The notes under the pieces: generated by a model
What the model was told of the DNA's origin: nothing
What the model saw: the letters and a program-made list of their open reading frames with translations, nothing else
Databases searched by the model: none
NCBI GenBank assembly: GCA_031769625.1
Contig: JAUIMM010000113.1
Location: 12,682,501 to 12,746,500, forward strand
Direction of reading: 5' to 3'
DNA length: 64,000 nt
Source: Taudactylus pleione
Lineage: Eukaryota; Chordata; Amphibia; Anura; Myobatrachidae
Program-made: the position numbers and the translations under genes
Shown: piece after piece, positions 55,851 to 64,000 of the stretch
Layout of the letters: the number at the start of each line of letters is the position of its first letter
Position numbering within the stretch: the stretch's first letter is position 1

Positions 55851-57232
55851 TAGCACTTGGTTGGAGCACCCCTGATGAACAGAGCACCCCCTGGACAACA
55901 CTACAGCACCCCTTTAGGACTGGGACACTGCACAGGACTTTGGAGTGGACACAGCCCCTATGGACAACTGACTGCACAACACAGTCCAGCCAACCCCTAT
56001 GGACTTTGAAGTAGTGGACACAGCCCCTATTAACAACAGCAGCACAGCACAACACAGCCAGCCCCTATGGACTTTGAAGTAGTGGACACAGCCCCTATGG
56101 ACAACAGCAGCACAGCGCATCACAGCACAGCACAACACTACTCTGCACTACACTACACTACACAGCCCAGCCAGCCCTAACTTCCACCCTCCCTCTTCAC
56201 TGTCCACAGCCGAGTGAGAAAATGGCGCTGACGCGGGTACCTTATGTAGGATCCAAAACCCTCGAGACCCGGAAGGCGGGATGATGACGTTTTGCCTCGA
56301 TTTCAGATCCGAGTCAGGCTGGAAAAGTCGAGCCTGACTCGGATCTGCCTCGGATCGGGGGGGCTCGGGGGGGTTCGGATTTCAGAAATCCGAACCCGCT
56401 CACCCCTAATTATTACAGAATATTTTTTTAGCCTTGAGTGGAGCACATTAAGATAACATCAAATAAAGTTCTACTTACAGTACCTTCAGTCCAACGTTAC
56501 ATCAAATTGTACAATACAGTAGAATGAAGTGGTCCCTTCTCCTATAAAGCATACGTTTCCTCAACCAGGAATGTTCATGCTAAAGAACATTACAATAGAG
56601 CTGTCTGTTTGAACTACTTTCAGTTTCCCCTGTTACACTGTCCAGGCCTATAATATATATGGCGGTGGTGGTGATATAGTTGATATCTCTGTAGATCCTT
56701 CTTGTACTTATTGCGAGAAGATGCGCCAGGAGGTCAAGTTCTACTGATGTTTGCTTACCCTCATTCCAGATTTTATCAAGCTCCTGATCAAATCTAAGTT
56801 TCTTGAGTACCAACAAAATGAAAGCTATGGATGCAGCTTCACCTGATACAGTCTAGGTTTCCTTCTGATGCACTGCATTCAGTTTTTCAGTGAGTGTGAA
56901 GATCTACTTGCACAAAAGCAAAGAAAAAAAAGAAAGTTCCTTCTTCCATTTGTAAAAAAAAACCATGGGCTTTGCTGGAGGAAGTGTCTTTACAGTCCTT
57001 TAGATCTTCCATTAGCTGTAAAATAACTATGTTGGACATAGTGGTCTTGGGATAGAGGCATCTTTATGTCCGCTTCCCAAATCATCTGCTATTCTTCCAA
57101 ACATAGCTGTTCAGTTTGGGGAATCTTTTAGGAAAAAAAAAAAACAAGATCATTGATAACATTTAGACCAGGGGTCTTCAACCATGGCCCTCCAGCTGCT
57201 GTGGAACTACACACCCCAGCATGCACTGCCAC

Positions 57233-58705
57233 CAGGGGCGTATCTACCCATCGGCCAGGATGGCACTCGCCAGGGGCGCCGGCCGAGGGGGGGCACCGTC
57301 CAGCAGTGCCTCCCATGGTCAAGGGGTAGAAATAGACAGGACTGCCGTGGAGTCCCAGGTACGCCCCTATGATGTCTGTCCAGGGCCTGGGAGCCGCTGG
57401 TGAGTGAGAGGGAGTCACCCACCCCCTACCTCCCGGCACCACCTCCTCACCCGCCCCAGCACCTCCCCGCCCATCCTCCCCCAGCCTCCTCCTCCTTGTC
57501 CCCGGATCCTCCCCCGCTCAGCCTCCCCGGCAGCAGCGGATGACTATCCCTCTCACATGCCGCCGGGCACCGAGGAGCGGAGGATGAAGCAGGGTACCTG
57601 ACAGCTGCTCCTGTGCGCCTGACAGAGGGACACCCGGGCTCGCGGCTGACTCTGTCTCACATGCCGCCGGGGAGCGGAGGATGAAGGAGTGTACCTGCCG
57701 GCTGCTCCTGTGCGGGCTGACAGCGGGACACCTGGGCATCCATCTCACATGCCGCCAGGAACCGAGGAGCGGAGAATGTGGGAGGGTACCTTCCGGCTGC
57801 TCCTGCTCCTGTGCGGGCTGACAGCGGGACCCCAGAGGTATGTAACAGGGTTTAGTGTGACAGGCTGAGTGTGAGTATGTGACAGGGTGTAGTGTGACAG
57901 GCTGAGCGTGAGTATATGACAGGGTGTAGTGTGAGTGTGTGACAGGGTGTAGTGTTACAGGTGACAGGGTGAGTGTGAGTATGTGACAGGGTGTAGTGTG
58001 AGTGTGTGACAGAGTGTAGTGTGAGTATGTGACAGGGTATAGTGTGAGTTTGTTACAGAGTATAGTGTGAGTATGTGACAGGGTGTAGTGTGAATGTGTG
58101 ACAGGGTATAGTGTGAGTATGTGACAGAGTGTAGTGTGAGTATGTGACAGGGTATAGTGTGAGTATGTGACAGGGTATAGTGTGAGTATGTAACAGAGTG
58201 TAGTGTGAGTATGTGACAGGGTATAGTGTGAGTATGTGACAGGGTATAGTGTGAGTATGTGACAGAGTGTAGTGTGAGTATGTGACAGGGTATAGTGTTA
58301 CAGGTGACAGGGTGTAGTGTGAGTGTGTGACAGGGTGTAGTGCTACAGGTGACAGGGTGAGTGTGAGTATGTGACAGGGTGTAGTGCGACTTTGTGACAG
58401 AGTGTAGTGTGAGTATGTGACAGGGTATAGTGTGAGTATGTGACAGGGTATAGTGTGAGTATGTGACAGGGTATAGTGTGAGTATGTGACAGAGTGTAGT
58501 GTGAGCATGTAGCAGGGTGTAGTGTTACAGGTGACAGGCTGAGTATGTGACGGGGGGTAGTGTTACTGTAACTGGCAGATGAGGCATGGGGGCTGGCTAG
58601 GGAGAGGTTTTAAGTACAGTGTGTGTATTTAAACAGAAAATATGGGGGGAGGGGCGCCATTCCATTACTTTGCCATGGGCGCTCGGACCCCTAGATACAC
58701 CCCTG
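57233..58705. mobile_element. Inner hAT element (CAGGGGCGTATCTA ends)
   Basis: Ends CAGGGGCGTATCTA and TAGATACACCCCTG are flanked by a perfect ACTGCCAC (57225-57232 and 58706-58713). It lies wholly inside the MITE above. The interior is non-coding: a GC-rich part with CATGCCGCCGGG-type repeats (57550-57780) and a minisatellite. The ends are similar to those of the MITE at 32440. Confidence 0.94.
57835..58560 (+). repeat. About 21-bp minisatellite (GTGACAGGGTRTAGTGTGAGT)
   Basis: About 33 units of GTGACAGRGTRTAGTGTGAG plus TAT. Variants with GTTACAGGTGACAGGG appear at intervals, giving a weak higher-order pattern. The 151-codon minus-strand frame (58053-58508) is a repeat artefact. Confidence 0.92.
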
Positions 58706-59105
58706 ACTGCCACCTTTTTGATATAACAGCATGCAAAAACTATGGCAGTGCATGCTGGGATGTGTAGTTTCACAGCAGCTGGAGGCCAAGGTTGATGACC
58801 CCTGATTTAGACAATTCCGCAGGCGGGGGATATCCGAAACTGTGTCTTGTAGGGCTAGATTAAGGTAATGAGCGCTGCGGTGAATACACAGAGCTAAAGG
58901 TTGTACCTCCATTATTCTAGCTTGGGGACCTTTAATGTGACCTTTCATATTGCTACCTCCATCATAGCACTGACCTCGCAGCTGCGCAACTAGTATATTA
59001 AATCTTGTAAGACTGTCCAGTGGTAACATTTAGCGAAATGCTCATATAAGCTTAACAGAAAAAATCAATAGACTCAAGATCATCCACAACACGAAGACAA
59101 ATAGA

Positions 59106-60150
59106 AACTTTACTTTGTTTTTGTTTTTTTTATAAATTCTTTCTTTTAAATTTGAAAAGGTTCACAACATGTAGAAACTGTAACAATGCAGCATCGTATG
59201 GACCAAATGCAAATGGTGACAATTCTGTTGTATATCAAACATGCACCAAATAAGAGCACAGCATATGATTACATCTCCCATCATGTGCATACACAACATC
59301 AAAAAACCAATACAGATCCAGCAAACCACATATAGGGGTGGGGGAGATGAGACAAAGGAGAAAGGTAAAGGTGAGGCTCAGGGCTTGGGGAAAACTAGGG
59401 GAAACACAGGTAGAGTGGAAAACTAAAGAGATATGACCTTCTGGGAGGGCATTGGCTAAATGGGTATAGAGATGACTCAATTCCATCCAGCTAAACAAGT
59501 AGCAACACAATCGGAGTGCTTCTCTAAGGCTGTGTGAAAAACATCTTCCATAGTCATGTAAATATGTAACCGTTAGCACCTCTCCCAAATCGAGGGGGCT
59601 GCCACTGAGCGCCAGTCAACTGGGAAAACTGCTCTTGCTGCATTAGCCGAAGTGGCTTGAAGGGAACGCACGCACTAGTACTACCCGGAAGTTGGACTGT
59701 CAGATTTCGATTAACTGCTCGTTTATTCTGCCTACCTCCCTCAATCGTATCATGCCAATCAATATATCAATTCGCTAAATTGTTTTTTTTTTTTTAACAC
59801 AATGCAATAAACTTTATTCATGTCCGTGTTTGTGTTTACCCGCAGAATACGTACGGCTTAAACATTCGCTTTCAATTGTCAAAATACATGTTAACCCCAA
59901 TTAAATAATTGTTCTATTTGTTTTTCTACCCGCATATTTCCCGGAGTTCATTTCTTTATTTAAATTTGCTTACGCATGTCACTGCATCAAGCCTATCATA
60001 AGTCTCAAGAGATTTCTGGCCCTGTCGAACACATGACTCATACACTTACCAATAGAATTGGTCCTGTTAATTACCCAAATACATTAGCCAATCAAAATAT
60101 TTTGGGGCACTTTATTAAAAATTATTTTTATTAAAAACACCATTGCCATC
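59106..60150. other. Unassigned; contains the left edge of the Harbinger element
   Basis: 59106-59650 shows no recognisable gene. Somewhere in 59650-60100 the Harbinger element carrying the Myb-like gene should begin, but I could not identify its terminal repeat, and its right end is probably beyond the window. Confidence 0.35.
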
Positions 60151-61388
60151 ATGAGAGCCTCCGCATTCACCAGGCGCGAGCTGCTGGTGCTAACGGAGGT
60201 CATGGATAGGCGGATCACCAGCCAGCCTCCACCCATCACCAACCGCGAAAAGCGTTCCGCATATGCGGAGGTACGGGCCCGCCTGCGCTCCTTCGGCTCA
60301 CGCCGCCAGATCGGGCAGCTGGAGCGCAGGTGGTCGGACCTGCAACGGCGGACGCCCCGCTTGCTGGCATGCTTTCGCATGCAGATCGCCGAAAGTAAGT
60401 TTTATGGACTGTGGTTTTCATGTTTGTCTTTGTGGCCCTAACTGCGTGTGCATGTTTTCCCTGTATTTCATATTTATTCATTGTACTCATATCTGCATGG
60501 CCATGTTTTCCCTGTATTTCATATTTATTCATTGTACTCATATCTGCATGGTTCGTTTTTTTGGGGGGGGATTCGAAAATGGTGTTTTTCGCGGATTTGT
60601 GTTGAAACTAACCACAATTTGTTTCACATCTTTTAGGGGCCCAGCGAAGACTACGCCGTCATCGTCCGGCCAGACGGCGCTCACGGCCACTCTCCCCAAC
60701 CCCCAGCCAACACTCCACTACCACTAATTCCCCTATTCCCCACTCCTCCCCAGCCTTCCAAGACCCTCAGGCAGAAATTTCGGGGCTCCTTCCCCTCCGT
60801 CCCAATTCCCCCTCTCCTCTAACCACCCCTCTTAGAATTACCCCCTCCCCGGAGTCTGTAGTTACCCCACCCCGATCTTTGGGGAATGGAGGCACCTCCG
60901 AGGAGGACGATGGAGGGCCTTCCGGAGCTGGCGTTGAATCTTCCGGTATGTTTTTCTTTGCGATTTTTTATCGACACAAACTGTTTGTATGTAATCATGT
61001 GTGGTTCCTTTTTTGGGGGTTTTTGGCTACACTTTTGTGGATTTTGCCGATTGCCTTTACCTGTTACTGCTGATTTCAACATACACATATCACAACCTGT
61101 CGGAATTTGTACATTGGCCTTGTATTTTTGGCCTACACCATTTTTGTTTGATGTGTTTTAATGGTGTAATTATGGTTTTTTATTTTTTTTATATTTTTTG
61201 TTGGGTTTTGGTTTTGGCTTGTTTTTTAATGTGGTTTCAGTATTGTTGTATTAATCCCCACACTTTTCTCACCCACAGAGGAACAAAGGCGTCGGGCAGA
61301 ATTATCCGCCTGTGTGGCCCGGATGCGCCAGAATATAATCGGTGTGCTGGTGGTCCTTGACCATATGTCGGTCCTCCTTAGGGATTAG
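60151..61388 (+). CDS. Harbinger Myb/SANT-like partner protein, three exons
   Basis: Proposed exons 60151-60394, 60637-60945 and 61279-61388 have GT-AG borders (GAAA/gtaagt, ttttag/GGGC, TTCCG/gtatgt, acccacag/AGGA) and matching phases. Together they encode 220 residues with no stop. Exon 1 is the Myb-like domain: RASAFTRRELLVLTEVMDRR, RSAYAEVRARLRSFG, RQIGQLERRWSDLQRR. Exon 2 is Pro/Ser-rich. Exon 3 ends in a hydrophobic helix (ARMRQNIIGVLVVLD). In Harbinger elements such a protein helps bring the transposase to the nucleus and to the ends. It faces the transposase gene at 62214. Confidence 0.85.
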
Positions 61389-62213
61389 TTTTTGGGTTTT
61401 TTTGCCCATTTTATAAATAAAGTGTTATTTTCTAAGTAACGTTCTGGCTCATTCATTTTTTCTAAATCACAGATTTTTTACCCTGACATAAGTAGACTGT
61501 TCCTGCAAGGATTACCAATTTTTGACACTAAGATTGTGTGTTGTATTTTTATGTAAAACAGCCACAAGAAACACCTAACAGTAACAATCTCATTTCCCTT
61601 TTTTGGTGTAGTCACAATTAGATATTACTACATTTTACAGGTTCCTAGTTGGGGTGCAAGCTGCTTAGGCCAATCTTACGAAGCCAAATGATTGTACAGG
61701 CTTCCTTTGGGTGTTGGTTTGGACCCTGAAAACATATTATATTTTAGGTCAACTGGCGTCAGTACTGGATTACCCCTTAGTCAAATGTAACGTGTGTGAA
61801 CCTGGTTACACTTGCTTGTAACGTTCCAAAAAAGGTACAACATTTCACTCTCAAAACATTTATTCACAACATAACTGAAAAATCAAAGTGGTCACTCACA
61901 AACAAAACACACAGTGATAATCACAAATACAACACATACCAACAAAACCAAATAAAAAAACAACAAATCAAGAACTGGTTGACGAAGGACCATGCCAACA
62001 TGATTCCACAAATATGGCGTTGCAATATGGGTTCCATAATATATCCCCAAAATGTCCACATACAGGTTTTTTAAGGGTAACAGGAAGTAGTCATCGTTGG
62101 AGTGCCAAAGATTATGTGAAAAAACAGAAGATGGAGAAAATAAAAATAAATAATTAGATGTTCTCAAACAAACCCTACCACATTAGGTATAAACACTGTT
62201 GTTTTGTCAATAA
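61389..62213. other. Intergenic region between Myb-like gene and transposase
   Basis: AATAAA at 61417-61422 is a plausible poly(A) signal for the Myb-like gene. On the other side, transposase transcripts would end near 62000-62160. The rest has no gene. The 92-codon open frame at 61796-62074 is A/T-rich and without motif. Confidence 0.5.
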
Positions 62214-63322
62214 TTACCTAAAAAATCTGGCCACCACATCATCGCGTATGGCCCCCCCACATACTGACCTCCGACCAACCTCGGGGGGGCCATCCTCAGG
62301 TAAGGCATCCTCTGGCTGCATTAGGACACCACTCCTTATGGCGATGTTGTGAAATATCCCACACAGGACCACAATTTTCGAAACCATATCCGGCAAATAC
62401 ATGAGCTCGCCACCAGAGCGGTGGAGGCATCTGAATCGGCCTTTTAAAAGGCTGATACAGTGCTCCACCACTTGCCTGGTGGCTGTAAGTGCGGAATTAT
62501 ACTCACTTTGTGGCCCTGGTGTGGGAGCCAAATAAGGAGTGAGCAGCCAGGGCGTGCAAGGGTATCCACTGTCTCCTGTGAAAAAGAAAAGTCAACATCA
62601 GGATCATTCTGTATGAAGCTTAACATTGTTATGTACTAAAGGTCTCCACTTACCCAGAAGCCACGCATCACCAGCTTGTAGGTTGGTTAATTTGTGCCAT
62701 ATCCCTGATTGCCGGATGACGAAGGAGTGCACTTCCTGGTAATTTTGCATTCAGGGACAGGATCTGGAGGGAGGCATCACGGTTTCTAAATATTGCCTCC
62801 AGCCGTGCTGGAGGCTGAAGTGGTATGTGAGTACCATCCACAACCCCTATGATGTGTGGGAAGCCAGCTATTTGGTAAAAATTGGGCTTGGCCACACTAA
62901 GGGCACCCATATCCAAAGGCATTTGAATAAAATGATGGAGGTGCTTGAAAAGTGCCTCCATCACTGCACTCAGGATCCTGGAAAAGGAGGATTGTGATAT
63001 GCCCGCCACTATTCCCACCATTGTTTGGAACGATCCTGAGGCACAGAAATGTAACACCGCCATAAATTGCGTAAGTGGTGGTATTGCTGTAGGACTGTCA
63101 ATTTGCTGCTCAAGATCACTCTCTATTAATGAGAGAGTGTCTATGATGATTTTGGGAGGAAGACGGTGGCGTCTTAAAACCTCATCATCGGGCATTCCAA
63201 AAAGGGTGACACGTGTTCGAAATATCTGGTGCCTTGCATGCCTACGATCCCTACGCCTGGGACGAGATTGAGGTTGGTCGGCTTCCTGGGAGCAGGGCCA
63301 GAACAATCCGACCCATATCAAC
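62214..63322 (-). pseudogene. HARBI1-type Harbinger transposase
   Basis: Two exons on minus: 62654-63322 (ctgaaat acceptor, gtaagt donor) and 62214-62575. The first gives HQIFRTRVTLFGMPDDEVLR, TLSLIESDLEQQ, VGIVAGISQSSFSRILSAVM, then FPHIIGVVDGTHIPLQ with the first catalytic Asp. Near 62728-62735 a 5-nt shortage shifts the frame and removes the second Asp (expected after PGS). The new frame continues SFVIRQSGIWHKL and DAWLLG. Exon two reads DSGYPCTPWLLTPY, TRQVVEHCISLLKGRFRCL (catalytic Glu) and VLCGIFHNIAI. A first exon with the ATG probably lies right of 63322. Confidence 0.88.
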
Positions 63323-63654
63323 CTGAAATGGCAAGATTTGAATGTCAGGCTTTTTAACCCCCCCAAAAATAAACATTTTTACTTAGCTTGAAGATACCAT
63401 CCATTGATGCTTACATGCCGGGGTATTGTCATGATATGTGGAAACTGGAAATAATCACAACATAAATATACATCATTTTATGCTGGCCATTTCTGTTTCA
63501 AAAATTTAAGCAAGACAAAACATAAAAGGGGAGACACACACATTTGGGCAAAGAGCAAAACGACGTTGCGCACACTACGTCAAATTGAGGCCAAATGTAA
63601 GCAACAAATGCTACCGAGAAAATACAACCAATTTTAAGGGATGAATAAGCATTT
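63323..63654. other. Transposase intron / upstream region
   Basis: Expected to contain the 5' exon and promoter of the Harbinger transposase. A start codon and splice donor could not be fixed with confidence. Confidence 0.35.
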
Positions 63655-63890
63655 CACAAAGCGCTAATTAGTTCGCAAATATAAGTCACAATAGTAAGTA
63701 GTAAAAATGCGCTAATTAGTTCGCAAATACAAGTCACAATAGTAAGTAGTAAAAATGCGCGAATTAGTTCGCAAATACAAGTCACAATAGTAAGTAGTAA
63801 AAATGCGCTAATTAGTTCGCAAATACAAGTCACAATAGTAAGTAGTAAAAATGCGCTAATTAGTTCGCAAATACAAGTTATAAAAACGCA
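63655..63890. repeat. About 50-bp tandem repeat, nearly five copies
   Basis: Units read GCGCTAATTAGTTCGCAAAT then ACAAGTCACAATAGTAAGTA then GTAAAAAT. Copies are almost identical, with a variant GAATTAGTT in the third. It lies upstream of the Harbinger transposase and probably inside the element, so it may be subterminal. Minus-strand open frame 63654-63962 is an artefact. Confidence 0.88.
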
Positions 63891-64000
63891 CCTAAAAACA
63901 AAAAAAAAAAAAAAAAACTTCGGATTTAGAAAATCAAAGGTTACATGTGTAAGGCCAACCAAAGTTGCGTAAAGACAAACAAGAACATTTACAAAACAAT

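Larger units (their letters stand above)
50754..56408 (-). mobile_element. hAT element, copy 2 (nearly full length)
   Basis: Ends TTGGGGTGTGCACCGGCC and GCTCACCCCTA, with a perfect 8-bp duplication ATTATTAC (50746-50753 and 56409-56416). It is the same family as 9930-14548, reversed. It carries the whole transposase gene (with lesions), an eight-unit subterminal array and the CAGCAGCACAGC-type leader (55860-56200). The palindromic 5' end contains GGATCGGGGGGGCTCGGGG. Confidence 0.96.
57169..58804. mobile_element. Outer hAT MITE (CAGGGGTCTTCAACC ends)
   Basis: Ends CAGGGGTCTTCAACC and GGTTGATGACCCCTG are flanked by a perfect ATTTAGAC (57161-57168 and 58805-58812). Arms GCCCTCCAGCTGCTGTGGAA and TTTCACAGCAGCTGGAGGCC, and CACCCCAGCATGCACTGCC, are long inverted repeats. 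Without the inner element it is only about 155 bp. Confidence 0.95.
56580..59105 (-). pseudogene. ZMYM1-like (DUF4371) hAT-type transposase, interrupted
   Basis: The 5' part (58813-59105) reads VSICLRVVDDLESID, then RGQCYDGGSNMKGHIKGPQA and QPLALCIHRSAHYLNLALQD. This is the conserved core of ZMYM1-like/DUF4371 proteins, including the CYDG.SNM motif. The 3' part (56580-57160) contains VLKKLRFDQELDKIWNE and SVTGETESSSNRQLY, the matching C-terminal segment. Two nested hAT elements (57169-58804) separate the parts. Stops and shifts are present throughout. The last codons of the 58691-59029 frame come from the inserted element. Confidence 0.82.

Noticed and set aside
58053..58508. 151-codon minus-strand frame rich in His, Thr and Ser
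   Set aside because: It lies wholly in a 21-bp minisatellite, again a length divisible by three.
61796..62074. 92-codon frame between the Harbinger genes
   Set aside because: A/T-rich, Asn/Gln/Lys-rich product with no motif and no conservation seen in the sister element; it lies in the probable 3' region of the transposase.
63655..63890. CRISPR-like look of evenly spaced repeats
   Set aside because: The units are contiguous tandem copies without unique spacers, and the DNA is from an animal.

Overview
The window is vertebrate repeat DNA, most likely from a frog with a large genome. The evidence is the mix of element types: a DIRS-1-like tyrosine-recombinase retrotransposon, a Ty3 chromovirus, a Penelope-like reverse transcriptase, Tc1 elements, PIF/Harbinger elements with Myb-like partners, BED-finger hAT elements, Helitron ends and many MITEs. 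Coding spans have no bacterial features, and two transposon genes have GT-AG introns. I found no convincing host gene, tRNA, rRNA or CRISPR array. Almost every recognisable coding region belongs to a mobile element, and most are broken.

Layout, left to right. 0.4-2.4 kb holds a telomere-like minisatellite and a ~150 bp tandem repeat. 2.46-9.89 kb is a Tc1 element whose interior carries a 5.8 kb DIRS element. 9.93-14.55 kb is a hAT copy (8-bp duplication ATACATAT) in which repeat arrays replace most of the transposase gene. 15.4-17.9 kb is a related non-autonomous hAT element holding two minisatellites and a Harbinger MITE. 19.3-21.6 kb has a foldback MITE and a decayed Harbinger transposase with a BESS-like fragment on the other strand. 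22.7-28.9 kb is mostly non-coding, with several MITEs. 28.9-32.4 kb is a 3.46 kb Harbinger element with a Myb-like gene remnant, and it is the probable parent of a 23.6 kb MITE. 32.4-34.9 kb has a hAT MITE, a hammerhead-like motif, Helitron ends and a Tc1 scrap.

35.1-45.6 kb is one Penelope-like gene on the minus strand. It is split by a Ty3 chromovirus (35.5-41.2 kb), a Tc1 element (42.0-44.4 kb, itself holding a MITE inside a MITE) and another MITE (44.5-45.2 kb). 45.8-50.7 kb has minisatellites, two opposed hairpin modules and three more GATTCA-type MITEs. 50.75-56.41 kb is a second, more complete copy of the hAT element in the opposite orientation (8-bp duplication ATTATTAC). 56.6-59.1 kb is a ZMYM1-like/DUF4371 transposase pseudogene interrupted by one hAT element that itself contains another. 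59.7-64 kb is a better preserved Harbinger element with a spliced, apparently intact 220-residue Myb-like gene on plus and a HARBI1-type transposase on minus, facing each other.

The genes do not form a host pathway. They are replication and integration machinery of separate elements, and nesting gives a relative order of insertion. The most interesting signals are the DIRS internal complementary region that preserves a circle junction, hairpin-GAAA modules resembling Penelope-type hammerhead ribozymes, the Harbinger/MITE family relationship, and the array-for-gene replacement in the hAT pair. No homology search or folding program was run; family names rest on motif recognition.
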